From Fratercula arctica (lineage: Eukaryota; Chordata; Aves; Charadriiformes; Alcidae), in NCBI GenBank assembly GCA_947846985.1, contig CANTUZ010000001.1:682001-746000 (forward strand): DNA of 64,000 nucleotides, written 5' to 3'. Below, in pieces: positions 13,602 through 26,037 of this stretch. Positions within the stretch are counted from its first letter, which is position 1. Every line of letters begins with the position of its first letter. A program made the translations under genes and the position numbers. A model generated the notes under the pieces. The model was not told where the DNA came from. It saw nothing but the letters and a program-made list of their open reading frames with translations, and did no database searches.

Positions 13602-14098
13602 ACCAAATGTGAAACAACTGCCAGCCACAGGAGGGGAGGCATTTCCACTGTAGGCTGAGCCACTAACGAAAAATGTGTATATATTGTCAGTATGGTCTGC
13701 AGATATATCACAATTCACAATGAATCTGTCATAGTAACATGCTCTGGTGTGTTCCCACCCCCCTCCCATCTCAGGAGAAGATGGGCCAGAAACAGAAACC
13801 CCCAAAGAAAAGTGAAGAAAATTGTATCAGAAAAAAAACAATCCTAAGAGAGAGCGTTAGAAAGATTTGGGACTGCCCTGTAGGGACTGGCAAGAGGTGA
13901 GGCACCAGAGCACGCAGAGCTCAGGCAGAAGAAAGAGGATCCCTCACATCCCGGTACCTGATATATGCAACATAATTAAAAGATAATTTCACATTTAAAT
14001 GCCTGCATGCACCATCCAGTGCATGATTCATTCCATGATTCTATGATTACCATGCAGCCTCCTTATTACAGGCCTTTGAAGCGCGCAGCAGAATTACC

Positions 14099-14127
<29 letters not shown>
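14099..14127. repeat. Poly(A) run, 29 A
   Basis: Uninterrupted A at 14099-14127. No polyadenylation signal precedes it, so I do not read it as a retrotransposed mRNA end. Confidence 0.9.
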
Positions 14128-14130
<3 letters not shown>

Positions 14131-14755
14131 ACCTCTAGATAAGGAGATGGTATTCTAATATCAGACAGGGCAGGAAAATTATCCATGAAAGTTTTAACTC
14201 CCCAAGCCCTCCACAAACCCACTGCAGATGCCACCGAGGCCAGGCCAGGTAAGCACAGTGGGAGCCTGGCACCTCTCTGCTCCCTTGATTTCTGTCTCCA
14301 GCCCATGGAAGCTTCAGCTTCTCTTCCCAACTTGCAGAAAAATGTGGAAATGGGGAAAATTCGGTCGGCTTCCGCAGGGCCTCGTGCCCGCAGGCAGCAG
14401 CGAGACACCAGCAGGGAGAGGCGAAGCCGTCGGCTCGTGGCGTGGTGACCGAGAGGGAACGCAGCAATGTCACCGTGCGCTGCTGCCAACTCCCACCGGG
14501 ACTGGGGGGATCAGCTGCTGCTCTGTATATTTAGCTCGCGGAAAGGAAAAGTGATCTCCTGCGGCTTTCCTTCAGCACACCATCACCAAAACAAACCCCC
14601 AAGGACTCTCTGGAGGGGACGGGGCTGGCTGCAGTGAGAACATCTCTATAAACAAACGGGAGGAGGATGCAGGATGGGGCCGTCCCCCCAGCTCAGCCGA
14701 GAGGCTGGAGGAGCTGGGCTGCACCAAAGCCCCGGGAAACCTTAAACGCAGATTT

Positions 14756-15198
14756 CCATAGAATCATGGAAGGGTTTGGGTGGGAAGGGACCTCTAAAGC
14801 CCACCCAGTGCCACCCCCTGCCCTGCACAGGGACACCTCCCACCAGAACAGCTTGCTCCAAGCCCCGTCCAACCTGGCCTTGAACCCCTCCAGGCATGGG
14901 GCAGCCACAGCTTCTCTGGGCAACCTGCGCCAGGGGCTCACCCCCCTCACAGCCAAGAATTTCTGCCTCAGATCTCAGCTCAGTCTCCCCTCTTGTAATG
15001 GAAAACCCTTCCCCCTCCTCCCATGGCTCCCCTCCCTCATCCAGAGTCCCTCCCCAGCTTTCCTGGAGCCCCTTGAGGGACTGGAAGGGGCTCCAAGGTC
15101 TCCCCAGAGCCTTCTCTTCTCCAGGCTGAACCCCTCCAACTCTCCCAGCCTGTCCTCACAGCAGAGGGGCTCCAGCCCTCCCAGCATCTCTGGGGCCC
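14756..15198 (-). mobile_element. CR1 LINE, subfamily A
   Basis: Antisense copy starting CCATAGAATCATGG and ending at CCAGCATCTCTGGGG. Body nearly identical to the other subfamily A copies. Confidence 0.93.
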
Positions 15199-15794
15199 TC
15201 AAGACAAAAGATAAGAACAGTGCAAATACAGCATTTAGCCAGACTCTGCCTAGCACGGTCTTTGGAGGCGAAGGCTTCTGCCAGGCTGCTGGTGCCATGC
15301 GGGCATCCCAGCTCTGCTCCTCTGATCCAAGGTAGAAAACAGAGATGTTTTCAGCTGACTGCTGACTCGCTGTCTCCAGATCTGGTACCACCAGACACAT
15401 GCTACTGCTAAACACGCTTTCTCCAACCTCCACATGCTGCCAACCAGCACGAATTGATAGGGATTCCTGTTGCACACACTGGAACGCACCCGCGTCCCCC
15501 ACGGCAGCGGGGCTCAGGAGCTTTCAGAGCCCACACTTGCACATCCACTGCATGAACACCTTTCAAGGTGGATAGCTCTCATTTTTCCCCCATTGGAGGG
15601 ACTCCCCGCAGACTATACATACGCAGGTAACTGCACTGAGCATGCAAATTATGTGTATGCTAAAATGCATATTTATAAAGTAGCCACGGGACTCCCAGCT
15701 GTCCAAAGCACCAGGCACAGGAACCACTGCATAAAATCTCTGACCTACTTGCAAACCACCAGAAAGCAGCACTTCAAAGTACTGAAGACCCTGC

Positions 15795-15880
15795 TGATCC
15801 CATCCCTGGAGATACCCAAAACTCAAGAGTCCTGGGCAGCTGGCTCTGGGTGGCCCTGCCTAGGCAGGGGTTGGACCAGA
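15795..15880 (+). mobile_element. CR1 3' remnant, older subfamily
   Basis: CCATCCCTGGAGATACCC, then GTGGCCCTGCCTAGGCAGGG and GTTGGACCAGA. This is the same module as at 30920-30990. It runs straight into the minisatellite that replaces its 3' end. Confidence 0.7.
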
Positions 15881-16258
15881 CCACCTCCAGAGCTCCAACC
15901 CCAGGCCACTTCCAGAGGTCCCACCCCGTGGCCACCTCCAGAGGTCCCAACCCTTGGCCACCTCCAGAGGTCCCACCCCAGGCCACCTATGAAGGTCCCA
16001 GCCCCTGGCCACCTCCAGAGGTCCCAACCCTTGGCCACCTCCAGAGGTCCCACCCCAGGCCACCTCTGAAGGTCCCAGCCCCTGGCCACCTCTGAAGGTC
16101 CCAGCCCCTGGCCACCTCTGAAGGTCCCACCCCAGGCCACCTCTGAAGGTCCCAGCCCCTGGCCACCTCTGAAGGTCCCAGCCCCTGGCCATCTCCAGAG
16201 CTCCCACCCCAGGCTGTCTCTGAAGGTCCCAACCCCTGGCCACCTCCAGCCTCAGCCA
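15881..16258. repeat. CR1-derived minisatellite, 25-26 bp unit, about 14.5 copies
   Basis: Unit CCACCTCCAGAGGTCCCAAC plus CCTTGG, with variants ending ACCCCAGG or AGCCCCTGG. I count 14 full units and one partial. Units form a partial three-unit higher-order pattern: the endings CCTTGG, CCAGG, CCCTGG recur in order twice. The core matches the GACCTCCAGAGGTCCC segment found near CR1 3' ends. Peptide-like repeats in open frames on both strands here are by-products. Confidence 0.95.
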
Positions 16259-18240
16259 ACCTGTACATCCGCAACAAGAGCAGAAGGAAATGTAGTCAAC
16301 TCAGAGCCTCACCACCAAGTTCAGGGAAAGACACACCATGATCAGACCATCCAAAAGCAACGGGAACCGAACCACCACAAGCAACAACCAACACGAGCAG
16401 AGATTGCTGCGGGAGGACTCAGCCTGTGAAAGCTGCTTAGTGTCAAGATTTCTTTTATGATTTAACATGTTTCTGTATATAATGAGAAGGAGCAGAATCC
16501 AAGGTGCACAAAAGCCAGCTGCTGCACACCCTTCCAAAATGTCCACCCATGGGAGAGCACCTCTGGGAGGACAGTGGGGAGGGTGAGGAGCGGGTCCCTG
16601 CACAGACACCGAGGGGAATCGCAGACGTTGGGGAGGGAACACAGCCCATCCCTGCTGAAACCACCCACAGCTCCGACCTCCCCAGCAGCCTGGGGCAGAA
16701 AATTACCTGTTTTAGGAGGAAAACGCTTTTTCTAATTGTCCTCTGCTCATGGCTGCTCCACCCCAGTGCTGGAGGCACTGCAGAGACCAGGCGCTCCAAA
16801 GCAGAGGTATCACCCCCTCCAGAAAAAACAATTACAGAACGGTTTCAGGCTTGCATAACCTCATTAAACACAGGGACCTACATTTTAATTCTTCAACTGC
16901 CAAATCCCGTGACGAGAACGCTTTTCTCTGCTCTAGAAAGGGTGAGGAGTTTGAGTTGCATGGGTTTCTCGGGTTGAGTTGCACAGGTTTCTTGATTAAG
17001 ACAAAGTCTTCTTGGTGGCTGAGAGCACGCTCAAAAATGAGCGGTTCCACAAAGTGCTATTTTCTGGAGTGTTTTTTTCCTTGTTTATTTTTTGATCTGC
17101 AGAAACTCCAGCTACTCACAGGACTTTCGCATTTCCCCCCCCGAGCCTTCACATCCCTCCCACACCCTGGATCTCTGCTTGTCGCCCCCGAGCACCAGCC
17201 ACCACCTGAGTGAGAGCCACACATGGGTACTGAGGGGCATAAAACCGACCAAGCAGCTGCAGAGCTCACCGTGCATCGCTTCCCTGGGCTCATCAATTTT
17301 AACATCTTTTCCGAGCTACCAATTTTCATTAAAGTTGCAGAAAAGTTTGTCTTTGAGCCCTCTTTCTGCTAACGTGTCCGATCCCAGGCGGTGGGATGAG
17401 GGGTTGAGAGGAGCCAGGGAATGCCCATAAACTGTGTTTCCTTAGGAAACCAGGCTAAGCTCATCCGAGAGGCTCGTCGGCAGAAGCCTACATCAGAGTT
17501 GCCCCTAAACAGCCGGAGCTGCCTTCAGAGCGAGTGCGAAGAGCAGAAATAGATCGCTAATTAGCAGGTTTCCCCACGAGGGACAGTGCTTTCATTTTAA
17601 TCGAGGTCACTGATGCCATCCTAAACTTCATTGAAAATTCCCTTCCAGAAAGGAAAAACGCAATGATGATTTCAGGACAGCATGAAGCTGTCAGACAAAA
17701 TTTCACCTATAATTAGAATATTTTAAAAATACAGTTACCTGTCTGTCTCTGCCTTTCTGCTCAGTCAGGTCTTTTAATCCAAACAAAACATCCCCATAAC
17801 TTACCCCCAAAGAGAAAGGGCCAAAACAGTGAATGCAAACAGGCAGTTCTCCACCGACATGGGAAACGCAGCTATGGGAGCGAAGAGCTCGCCCTCCCGA
17901 ACGCCCACCACTGATGTCTGCGAGAGCTGGAGCTCACAAATGCTTCTGGAATACAGGTGATTAAACCCAAGCTTCAGAATTACCTCGGCCTTATCCTCCA
18001 CAGAGGAAGGTTTGGTTGGTTTTTTTCAGTTAAAGGAATTAATGTAAGATGAACAGAAAGGCAAACAGCAGAGAACTGAGCTTTTCCAGGCAACTCATCT
18101 GACCAACTCGGCTCAATCTCCGGGTAAGGCTGACCCATCACCAACCCTTCTGCTCTGGAGCTGCGTTAAGGCATTCATTAGCTGACTGTTCTGTTAAGAC
18201 GTTACTTATCTCACTTTGTTCTGTTGCAAAACCACTTATT

Positions 18241-18493
18241 CAGTTTCAAACTGAAGGAGGGTAGATTTAGATTGTATATTAGGCAGAAATGCTTGGCTGT
18301 GAGGGGGGTGAGCCCCTGGCCCAGGTTGCCCAGAGAAGCTGTGGCTGCCCCATCCCTGGAGGGGTTCAAGGCCAGGTTGGATGGGGCTTGGAGCAAGCTG
18401 GGCTGGTGGGAGGTGTCCCCGCCCAGGGCAGGGGGTGGCACTGGGTGGGCTTTAGAGGTCCCTTCCCACCCAAACCATTCTGTGATTCTATGA
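18241..18493 (+). mobile_element. CR1 LINE 3' region, subfamily A relative
   Basis: Sense copy. The 3' two-thirds match subfamily A, but the 5' part reads AAACTGAAGGAGGGTAGATT instead of the CTGAGCTGAGATCTGAGG block of the others. It looks like an ancestral or mosaic form. Confidence 0.9.
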
Positions 18494-19092
18494 AAAAAAA
18501 TAAATCCCAAGTATATAAACCTACGCTAAAGGGAGACTACTCAGAGCAACTGTTTGGGGCACGGCACTGCAAGACATTCCACCCCTCCACCAGGACCCTC
18601 CGAATGGAGACCTCCCCAGACCACCGGGGCTCCCCCCGAACACTCTGCCTTAACACGCTCCATCCTGGGGCACCGTCTGCATTGTTTTCTCAAAAAGTCC
18701 ATGGAAATCGAACGTGCCGGGTCGTCCTCTCCGCCCGCTCCCGGGGGAGGAGCTTCACAGGCTGGAAGAGGACAGGCGCACAAAGATGAAACATCAAAAC
18801 TGTAAAAGGCTTAAATTCGAGCCTCTTGCATTCTCTCAAACACTGTCTCCGGCAGCTGTCCCACCCCCAGAGACTGGGAGTTAAATCACGAGTCCAGGGT
18901 GTGCAGGGGTTTAGAGCCCATAACCCCGAAAGCAGAGACAGCCAGGCTCAGGCTGGGAAACCCTGGCTCACCAAGGAAAATTCCTGAAATATACCTTTTT
19001 TCAGTGGCTTCAAAGCCTTTATTGAAAGTTTCACTCAATGCAACTTTAATAAAAGTTTCAAGCTTAGCAGAGGTGAAGTTTGCAACTGTATG

Positions 19093-19172
19093 TATAGAAC
19101 TATAGAACCGTTTAGGTTGGAAAAGACCTTTAAGATCATCAAGTCCAACTGTAAACTTCACCCTGCCAACTC
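19093..19172 (-). mobile_element. CR1 LINE 3' tail, older type
   Basis: GTTTAGGTTGGAAAAGACCT and TTTAAGATCATCAAGTCC mark a different, older CR1 subfamily. Only about 80 bp kept. Confidence 0.85.
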
Positions 19173-20139
19173 CACCAGATGTAACTTGGGGTGACTACAA
19201 CACTTCATTTTGTCAACAGGTAAACACACAGAAATACTAATTCACGGCCAGCAGAGGCCTACACGTGCACACAAGTATTTTCCAGACAGAGGAATATTTG
19301 CACATAAAATGCACAGCACACTCATCAAACATAACAAGGAAACCAGGGAAAAGCTCTCTTCAGTTCTCAGAAGAGATGCATATTTAGAATATTGACTCGG
19401 TGTCGTGGTTCGTGTCAAACCAGGACACTGAGTTATGCTGCAAACTGCGGTTTATATTTTATTTTGCTTAATTTCTTCTCTCTTGAACCCAAACAGGTCA
19501 CTTGTGAAGGGCAGCGGGCCGGCAGGAGGAACAGAGCCATCACAACTACCATGGGGATGTTCTTATTTTCATTCACACGTCGCGCACGCAACACCTCGCC
19601 GCGATGCCGCATCCCAGTGAACCCCACACCCACTTGCCATCGGGCCACCACGGCTGGTGAGCCTTGTGTGCCATCGGGCCACCGCGGCTGCCACCGGCTG
19701 TGCCTGGCCGGTCACTCACCACGGTCGCTGCTCTTGGGGCTGAAGGGAGAAGGATGGGTTTTCCTGAGGATTATCCTAGTTGTCATACCCTCACAGCAGC
19801 GTTTTAACGCAAGCAGAAATTATGGGAAGGAAGCCAATTAATATGGGCCATCTCAATTCACCAAAACAAACTTTTACAAAAAAACAGGCTTTCTAATATG
19901 AAAAATCACAAATTTATCTACTCCTTCAAGCTACCCGTATCCAATCATAAATAGCAGAAGTAACAGCAAAAAGCTTTTTCCATTAAATAACAGAAATAGC
20001 ACCATCCCTTTCCTTTCTACAGAGAACCACCACCTTTTTTTTTGCTGGGAAGCTTGTGACAACTGCAAAATTCTTAAAAACACCATTCAGAGGCAATTCC
20101 TGTCCCAGAGAGCTCAGAAAAATACCACAAAACATGACC

Positions 20140-20690
20140 GAAGTGGTGAAGGGCGCAGTGACGGCTGCAGTAACCCCGGCGTGAGGGTGGACCTGTAAGG
20201 CGATGGCATGGACCCGTGACACGACGGCATGGCCCTGCGCTCCACCTCCCCACGGGCAGCGCACGGAGTGGATCTCCAGAAGGGGCCCGAGGACCAAGGG
20301 GACACCGAATCTCGCATGGACGAGCAGTGGGAGGTGACACGAGGAGGCAAACGCACTGCAGGAACTGGTGTCCCCTGGAAGCGGGTGGCAAGGAGCAATC
20401 GCAGGTGGCCACTGGTAGGGGCAGGGGGAAAACTAACGGAGACTCTGCCGGGAGCAGCTGGGAGAGGGGGATACTGGGAGAAGCCCCAGCAGGGACACCC
20501 AATGGTCTGGTGGCCAAGCAGCACCGTCCCAGCAGCTCAGCTTCTCCTGGGCAGGGAGGGGAACACACACAGCAGAGCCGGAGCTGGCGGGACCACAATG
20601 AGCGATGCCAGGGGCTCAGGCATCCATCTGATACAGTTACGAGGGGTATGAAGGCTCACCAGGAACTGCGGCAAGGCGGGGATTCTGAAG
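20140..20690. other. GC- and CpG-rich intronic segment
   Basis: About 550 bp richer in CpG than the surroundings, with long open frames on both strands (up to 174 codons). None resembles a known protein. I see no splice-flanked exon in it. The open frames are probably a result of GC-rich composition. Confidence 0.4.
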
Positions 20691-21310
20691 CCTTTTAGAA
20701 AGTTAAATTTTATTATTCATCCTATAGCAATATCTATGCGGTAAAACGAACTGACAGTACAAAGGCTCTGGACAACCCTGTTAGTGCTTGTATGACAAGC
20801 TCCCAACAAGTCCACCGAGACAGAGGGCAAGATCTGCTCAGAGAGGCATAAAAATTGCAAGTTAATGCCCAACCCTACAACATGAGGCTTATCCTCAGCT
20901 CAATAACAGGCGAGCAGGATGCGCCAAGTGAAGCCATTTGCCCGAGGCCACCCCAGGAGTTGGTGGGAGAGGCAGAGCCGCAGCCCCAGGGTAAGGCCGA
21001 GCAGAGAACTGCCTCCAGGGAAAACACCGTGCTGTAGGAAATGCAATCAAAAGCTTTTAATTTGTTTTAATTACTCCATGAAATGGGATTTAGGCAGAGG
21101 GAACAGCCCTGCAGCCTGGGAACAGACAGCCAACCCCGCTCAGTCCTCAAGAACAGGGTGCTCTGTTCCAGGCTGCCGCGCCACGTCCCAGAGGACCGTC
21201 ACCTCCCAGGAAACTGGAGAGCCCTTGTGATGGCTGGATTTGGCCAATAAACTGAAGTGCTGTGTTACTTTGTGGGGGGAGATTTAACCTCCCTGGTCCA
21301 CGGTTTCTTT

Positions 21311-21410
21311 ATCACAGAATCACAGACGGGTTTGGGTTGGAAGGGACCTTAAAGATCATCCAGTTCACTCCCCTGCCCTGGGCAGGGACACCTCCCACTA
21401 GACCAAGTTG
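21311..21410 (-). mobile_element. CR1 LINE 3' tail fragment
   Basis: Starts ATCACAGAATCACAGACG, contains GGTTGGAAGGGACCTTAAAG and ends in CCACTAGACCAAGTTG. Confidence 0.9.
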
Positions 21411-21679
21411 TTCACTTATCTGAGAAGTGGGAATAATGCACCCCGGAGAAGGGCTCGTGAAAGGGCAGTGGTTGTGCTGTTCTCAGAGAACAATGCTGTG
21501 CAGGCTCTCGTATGCCTTCAGCTTGTCATCTGCATCAGGATGGGCGGAAAAAACCAAGAGATGCCTTTTGGTCCAGAAGCAGCAGGTCACAATTTTGGAA
21601 GCGCCCAACCCCAAGCACATTACCTCTGGTTCTCACACTTGCCATCTTTCTTGAGCCTACAAAACATGAACCAACATCT

Positions 21680-22450
21680 TCAACCAGGCCAAGAGCAGGG
21701 TCCTGCACCCAGGTGGGGACAACTCTTGGTCCCAGCCCAGGCTGGGGATGGAGGGATGGAGAGCAGCCCTGCCAAGAAGGACTTGGGGGTGCTGATGGAT
21801 GAGAAGCTCAACACGGGCTGGCAACATGCGCTGGCAGCCCAGAAACCCCCCTGCAGCCTGGGCTGCATCCCCAGCAGCGTGGGCAGCAGGGCAAGGGGGG
21901 GATTCTGCCCCTCTGCTCCGCTCGGGGGAGACCCCCCTGCAGTGCTGCCTCCAGCTCTGGGGCCTCAGCACAGGAGAGACACGGAGCTGTTGGAGCAGGG
22001 CCAGAGGAGGCCCCGGAGATGCTGGGAGGGCTGGAGCCCCTCTGCTGTGAGGACAGGCTGAGAGAGTTGGGGGGGTTCAGCCTGGAGAAGAGAAGGCTCC
22101 GCGGAGACCTTGGAGCCCCTTCCAGTCCCTCAAGGGGCTCCAGGAAAGCTGGGGAGGGACTCTGGATGAGGGAGGGGAGCCATGGGACAAGGGGGAAGGG
22201 TTTTCCACTGCAAGAGGGGAGACTGAGCTGAGATCTGAGGCAGAAATTCTTGGCTGTGAGGGGGGTGAGCCCCTGGCGCAGGTTGCCCAGAGAAGCTGTG
22301 GCTGCCCCATCCCTGGAGGGGTTCAAGGCCAGGTTGGATGGGGCTTGGAGCAAGCTGGTGTGGTGGGAGATGTCCCTGCCCAGGGCATGGGGTGGCACTG
22401 GGTGGCCTTTAAAGGTCCCTTCCCACCTAAACCCTTCCATGATTTTATGA
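21680..22450 (+). mobile_element. CR1 LINE, subfamily A, longest copy
   Basis: Sense copy of about 770 bp. It reaches upstream through CAGGGTCCTGCACCCAGGTG, CTTGGGGGTGCTGATGGATG and GGAGCTGTTGGAGCAGGGCC to the terminal CCATGATTTTATGA. It serves as the local reference for the subfamily. I see no intact reverse transcriptase frame. Confidence 0.95.
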
Positions 22451-22911
22451 TCTTCACCAGGCAAAGGCCCAAGGTGCAGAGGGCACGTTCAGTAGAGCTC
22501 CACAGCTCAGCACAGGCATCTGCCAGCCACTCCATCCTCCTCCGGCCAGGCACACGCTGGGCATCGGGTCACCACCAGTAGCGTTCTCACAGCTCCTGCC
22601 TCGCCTCCTTCCAGGGCCAAGAATTCAGACCATCCAACAGCCCTCGCTCCCAGCACAGCCCAGCCTCCGTCGCAGGATGTGGACTTGGCACAAGACCCTT
22701 CAAGCCTCCACCCTTCAAGCAAGTTGTGTAGCTCCAGAGCCACACGTCGCCCTCCTGAGCCCAGCAGCAAGGCCATGACAGGCAGCATGTGGTTGCCAGG
22801 CAGCTGGAAAGTGGTTTTGAGGGACTGGGAGAACTGGGACTGGAGAACAGCCTCTGACTGGCAGCAGATCCCTTCATCACTCTGCTTTCTTTTAGCTTCC
22901 AGTGCTTCGAC

Positions 22912-23487
22912 TCAGAATCATAGAATGGTCAAGGTTGGAAGGGACCTTTCAGATCATCGAGTCCAACCATCAACCCAACACTCACAAAAACCATCACTAC
23001 CCCATGTCCCTCAGCACCACGTCTGCCCGGCTTTTAAATCCCTCCGGGGATGGCGACTCCACCACTGCCCTGGGCAGCCTGGTCCAATGCTTGAAACCCC
23101 TTTCGGTGAAGAAATTTTTCCCAACATCCATCCTAAACCTCCCCGGCGCAACTTGAAGCCGTTTCTTCCTGTCCCATGGGCTGTTCCTTGGGAGAAGAGA
23201 CCGACCCCCCCTGGCTACACCCTCCTTTCAGGCAGTTGTAGAGAGCGAGAAGGTCTCCCCTCAGCCTCCTTTTCTCCAGGCTGAACACCCCCAGCTCCCT
23301 CAGCTGCTCCTCACAAGACTTGTGCTCCAGACCCCTCACCAGCTCCGTTGCCCTTCTCTGGACACGCTCCAGCACCTCAGTGTCTTTTTTGTGGTGAGGG
23401 GCCCAAAACTGGACACAGCACTCGAGGTGGGGCCTCACCAGTGCCCAGTACAGGGGGATGGTCACTGCCCCAGTCCTACTTACCCAT
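22912..23487 (-). mobile_element. CR1 LINE, subfamily B, long copy
   Basis: Antisense. Starts TCAGAATCATAGAATGGTC, runs through the TTTTCTCCAGGCTGAACACC and CTCCAGCACCTCAGTGTC modules and ends near CAGTACAGGGGGATGG. Confidence 0.94.
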
Positions 23488-24147
23488 AAGACTTCCTTAT
23501 AAAAGGACATAGTCCCTCACCTTGGTCAGAGCCTTGTAAAGGAGCACCCACTGCAAGTGAGGCACCACTATAAATAAACAGCTTTCCCTTTTCTAGTAGT
23601 TATTTCTAATAGCTTCTAATTTTTAGTCGCTTATTTGTATTGGTCCTTATGTAAGAAAGCAAGAACAACCTTACTTCTCTTCAATAAAGTTATCAGTTAA
23701 AATGTCCAAGGCCAAGACAACAAAAAAATAGCTCCTGTTTTCAGCAATATGCACACGCGCACTGTAATGGTTTCCGCTGGGTTGGTGGAAGAACGTAGTA
23801 AAGACTGAAACGGGAAGGAGACAGCAGCCAGTGGGTTCGCTCTGCAGCGACAGAGGCTCCAGCACAATTCAGATTCCCAATCCCACAATGAAAAAAGGAA
23901 TGAAATAGTAACAAAAATCACGTAAACCAATCTCCTTCTCTTTTAGTATTGGAATAAATTGGCATTACCTTGTGTGGAGAAAAAGATTAAGTGGCGAGGA
24001 AGGCCCAGAGCAGAGGAAACACCACGGAGACTTAAGATTACAGCTCCGAAATACACCGTTTGCATCAGAAACTTGGCTCAGGGTGGCACGTTGCCTCCTC
24101 TGGCCCACGGCCTCAGAGGTCGCATCCTGGCATTTCAGCCCCTCTCA

Positions 24148-24375
<228 letters not shown>

Positions 24376-25220
24376 TCACTAAGCTTCTTGGGTTTGGAAA
24401 AGCCTTTCCACCGCCCTGGCCCCCCTCCGGGGCAGGTCTCGCAGCCGATGCCCCGCTGCAGGGCACGGGGGGGCGGCACTGTATTTTACCTCCTATTTCT
24501 GAGCTTCATTTCTCACTCAGAGGTTGTTAGTGTTGGCGCAGGGTCTAGCGAGGATGTTTCGAGAGTAAGAGTCGTATGTTTATGTAACACGTCAATTAAA
24601 AAAGTTAGTCTTCCTCCTGATTATGAAACCAATTTTTCTGGCTTATTTTCCACATATTTTTCCACGTTTCAACACTAACACTTTAAATTTTGCTGCGTGC
24701 CTGAGTCCATGTAAGCACCAAACGCGGCTGATCCATCCCTTCTATGGCTCACCGCGGCGACCAAAGACCAGCACCGAGACACCAGCACCAAAAATCCTCC
24801 AAAAGTGAGATCTTTGTATGACACACACTAAACAAACCCCTTTTGTTCCACAGAGGCTGCAGCAGATTCACTATGAGCAGATCACGATTAAGAACTACCC
24901 AGGGGTAACTGCTCCGAGGTCGCCGCAAAACCAGTTTAAGAGTTCCTGGCCCAGTTCCCATCAGAAAGGTCTCATGCCCAAAAAATCAAACCAAGTTCAG
25001 ACTGAACTCCTAGGAATTAAGCAGAAGAGTCCAAATTACATATGAGCTCAACCCAAACTCTAAGATGATCCTCTCAAGCTAAGAAAAGCTTTTTTATAGG
25101 AAAAGTAGATGGATTTTCTCATGCTGCCACTACACACGCTGTATCTGCTGTGAATAACGGGGCACTTGCTCACCATGCTGTGCAGGTGACTATCGCCTTC
25201 ATGTGCATTTAGTCCTTCGG

Positions 25221-25686
25221 ACTAGAAGGACGCGGAGCTGTTGGAGCGAGTCCAGGATGTCACGGAGATGCTGGGAGGGCTGGAGCCCCTCTGCTGTGAG
25301 GACAGGCTGAGAGAGTTGGGGGGGAAGAGAAGGCTCCGCGGAGACCTTGGAGCCCCTTCCAGTCCCTCAAGGGGCTCCAGGAAAGCTGGGGAGGGACTCT
25401 GGATGAGGGAGGGGAGCCATGGGACAAGGGGGAAGGGTTTTCCACTGCAAGAGGGGAGATTGAGCTGAGATCTGAGGCAGAAATTCTTGGCTGTGAGGGG
25501 GGTGAGCCCCTGGCGCAGGTTGCCCAGAGAAGCTGTGGCTGCCCCATCCCTGGAGGGGTTCAAGGCCAGGTTGGATGGGGCTTGGAGCAAGCTGGTCTGG
25601 TGGGAGGTGTCCCTGTGCAGGGCAGGGGCTGGCACTGGATGATGTTAAAGGTCCCCTCCAACCTAGACCATCCTATGATTCTATGA
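25221..25686 (+). mobile_element. CR1 LINE, subfamily A (left half of composite 2)
   Basis: Sense copy starting ACTAGAAGGACGCGGAGC and ending CTATGATTCTATGA. A short deletion removes the GTTCAGCCTGGAGAA segment near 25323. Followed by the shared spacer and an antisense B copy. Confidence 0.93.
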
Positions 25687-25707
25687 ACTAGGGAGATTAT
25701 ATGGTTT
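25684..25707. repeat. 24-bp spacer, inverted match to 11092-11115
   Basis: TGAACTAGGGAGATTATATG and four more bases. Perfect inverted match between two composites about 14.5 kb apart. Confidence 0.93.
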
Positions 25708-25708
25708 T

Positions 25709-26037
25709 AATCACAGAATTGTCCAGGTTGGAAGGGACCTTTCAGATCATCAAGTCCAACCACCAACCCAACACTCACAAACCCACCACTACCCCATGTC
25801 CCTCAGCACCACGTCTGCCCAGCTTTTAAATCCCTCCAGGGATGGCGACTCTACCACTCCCCTGGGCAACCTGGTCCAATGCTTGACAACCCTTTTGGTG
25901 AAGACATTTTTCCTTGTATCCATCCTAAACCTCCCCTGGCGCAACTTGAGGCCGTTTCCTCTTGTCCCATGGCCTGTTCCTTGGGAGAAGATCCGACCCC
26001 CCCAGCTACAGCCTCCTTTCAGGGAGTTGCAGAGAGT
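25709..26037 (-). mobile_element. CR1 LINE, subfamily B (right half of composite 2)
   Basis: Antisense B copy starting AATCACAGAATTGTCCAGG, truncated after CAGGGAGTTGCAGAGAG. Confidence 0.92.

Noticed and set aside
14099..14127. Poly(A) run as a retrocopy end
   Set aside because: No AATAAA or ATTAAA within 40 bases upstream and no transcript-like sequence.
15881..16258. CRISPR-like regular repeats
   Set aside because: Units are contiguous with no unique spacers, and the sequence is a vertebrate intron. It is a minisatellite.
15470..16277. Repetitive peptide frames on both strands
   Set aside because: Translation of the CR1-derived minisatellite.
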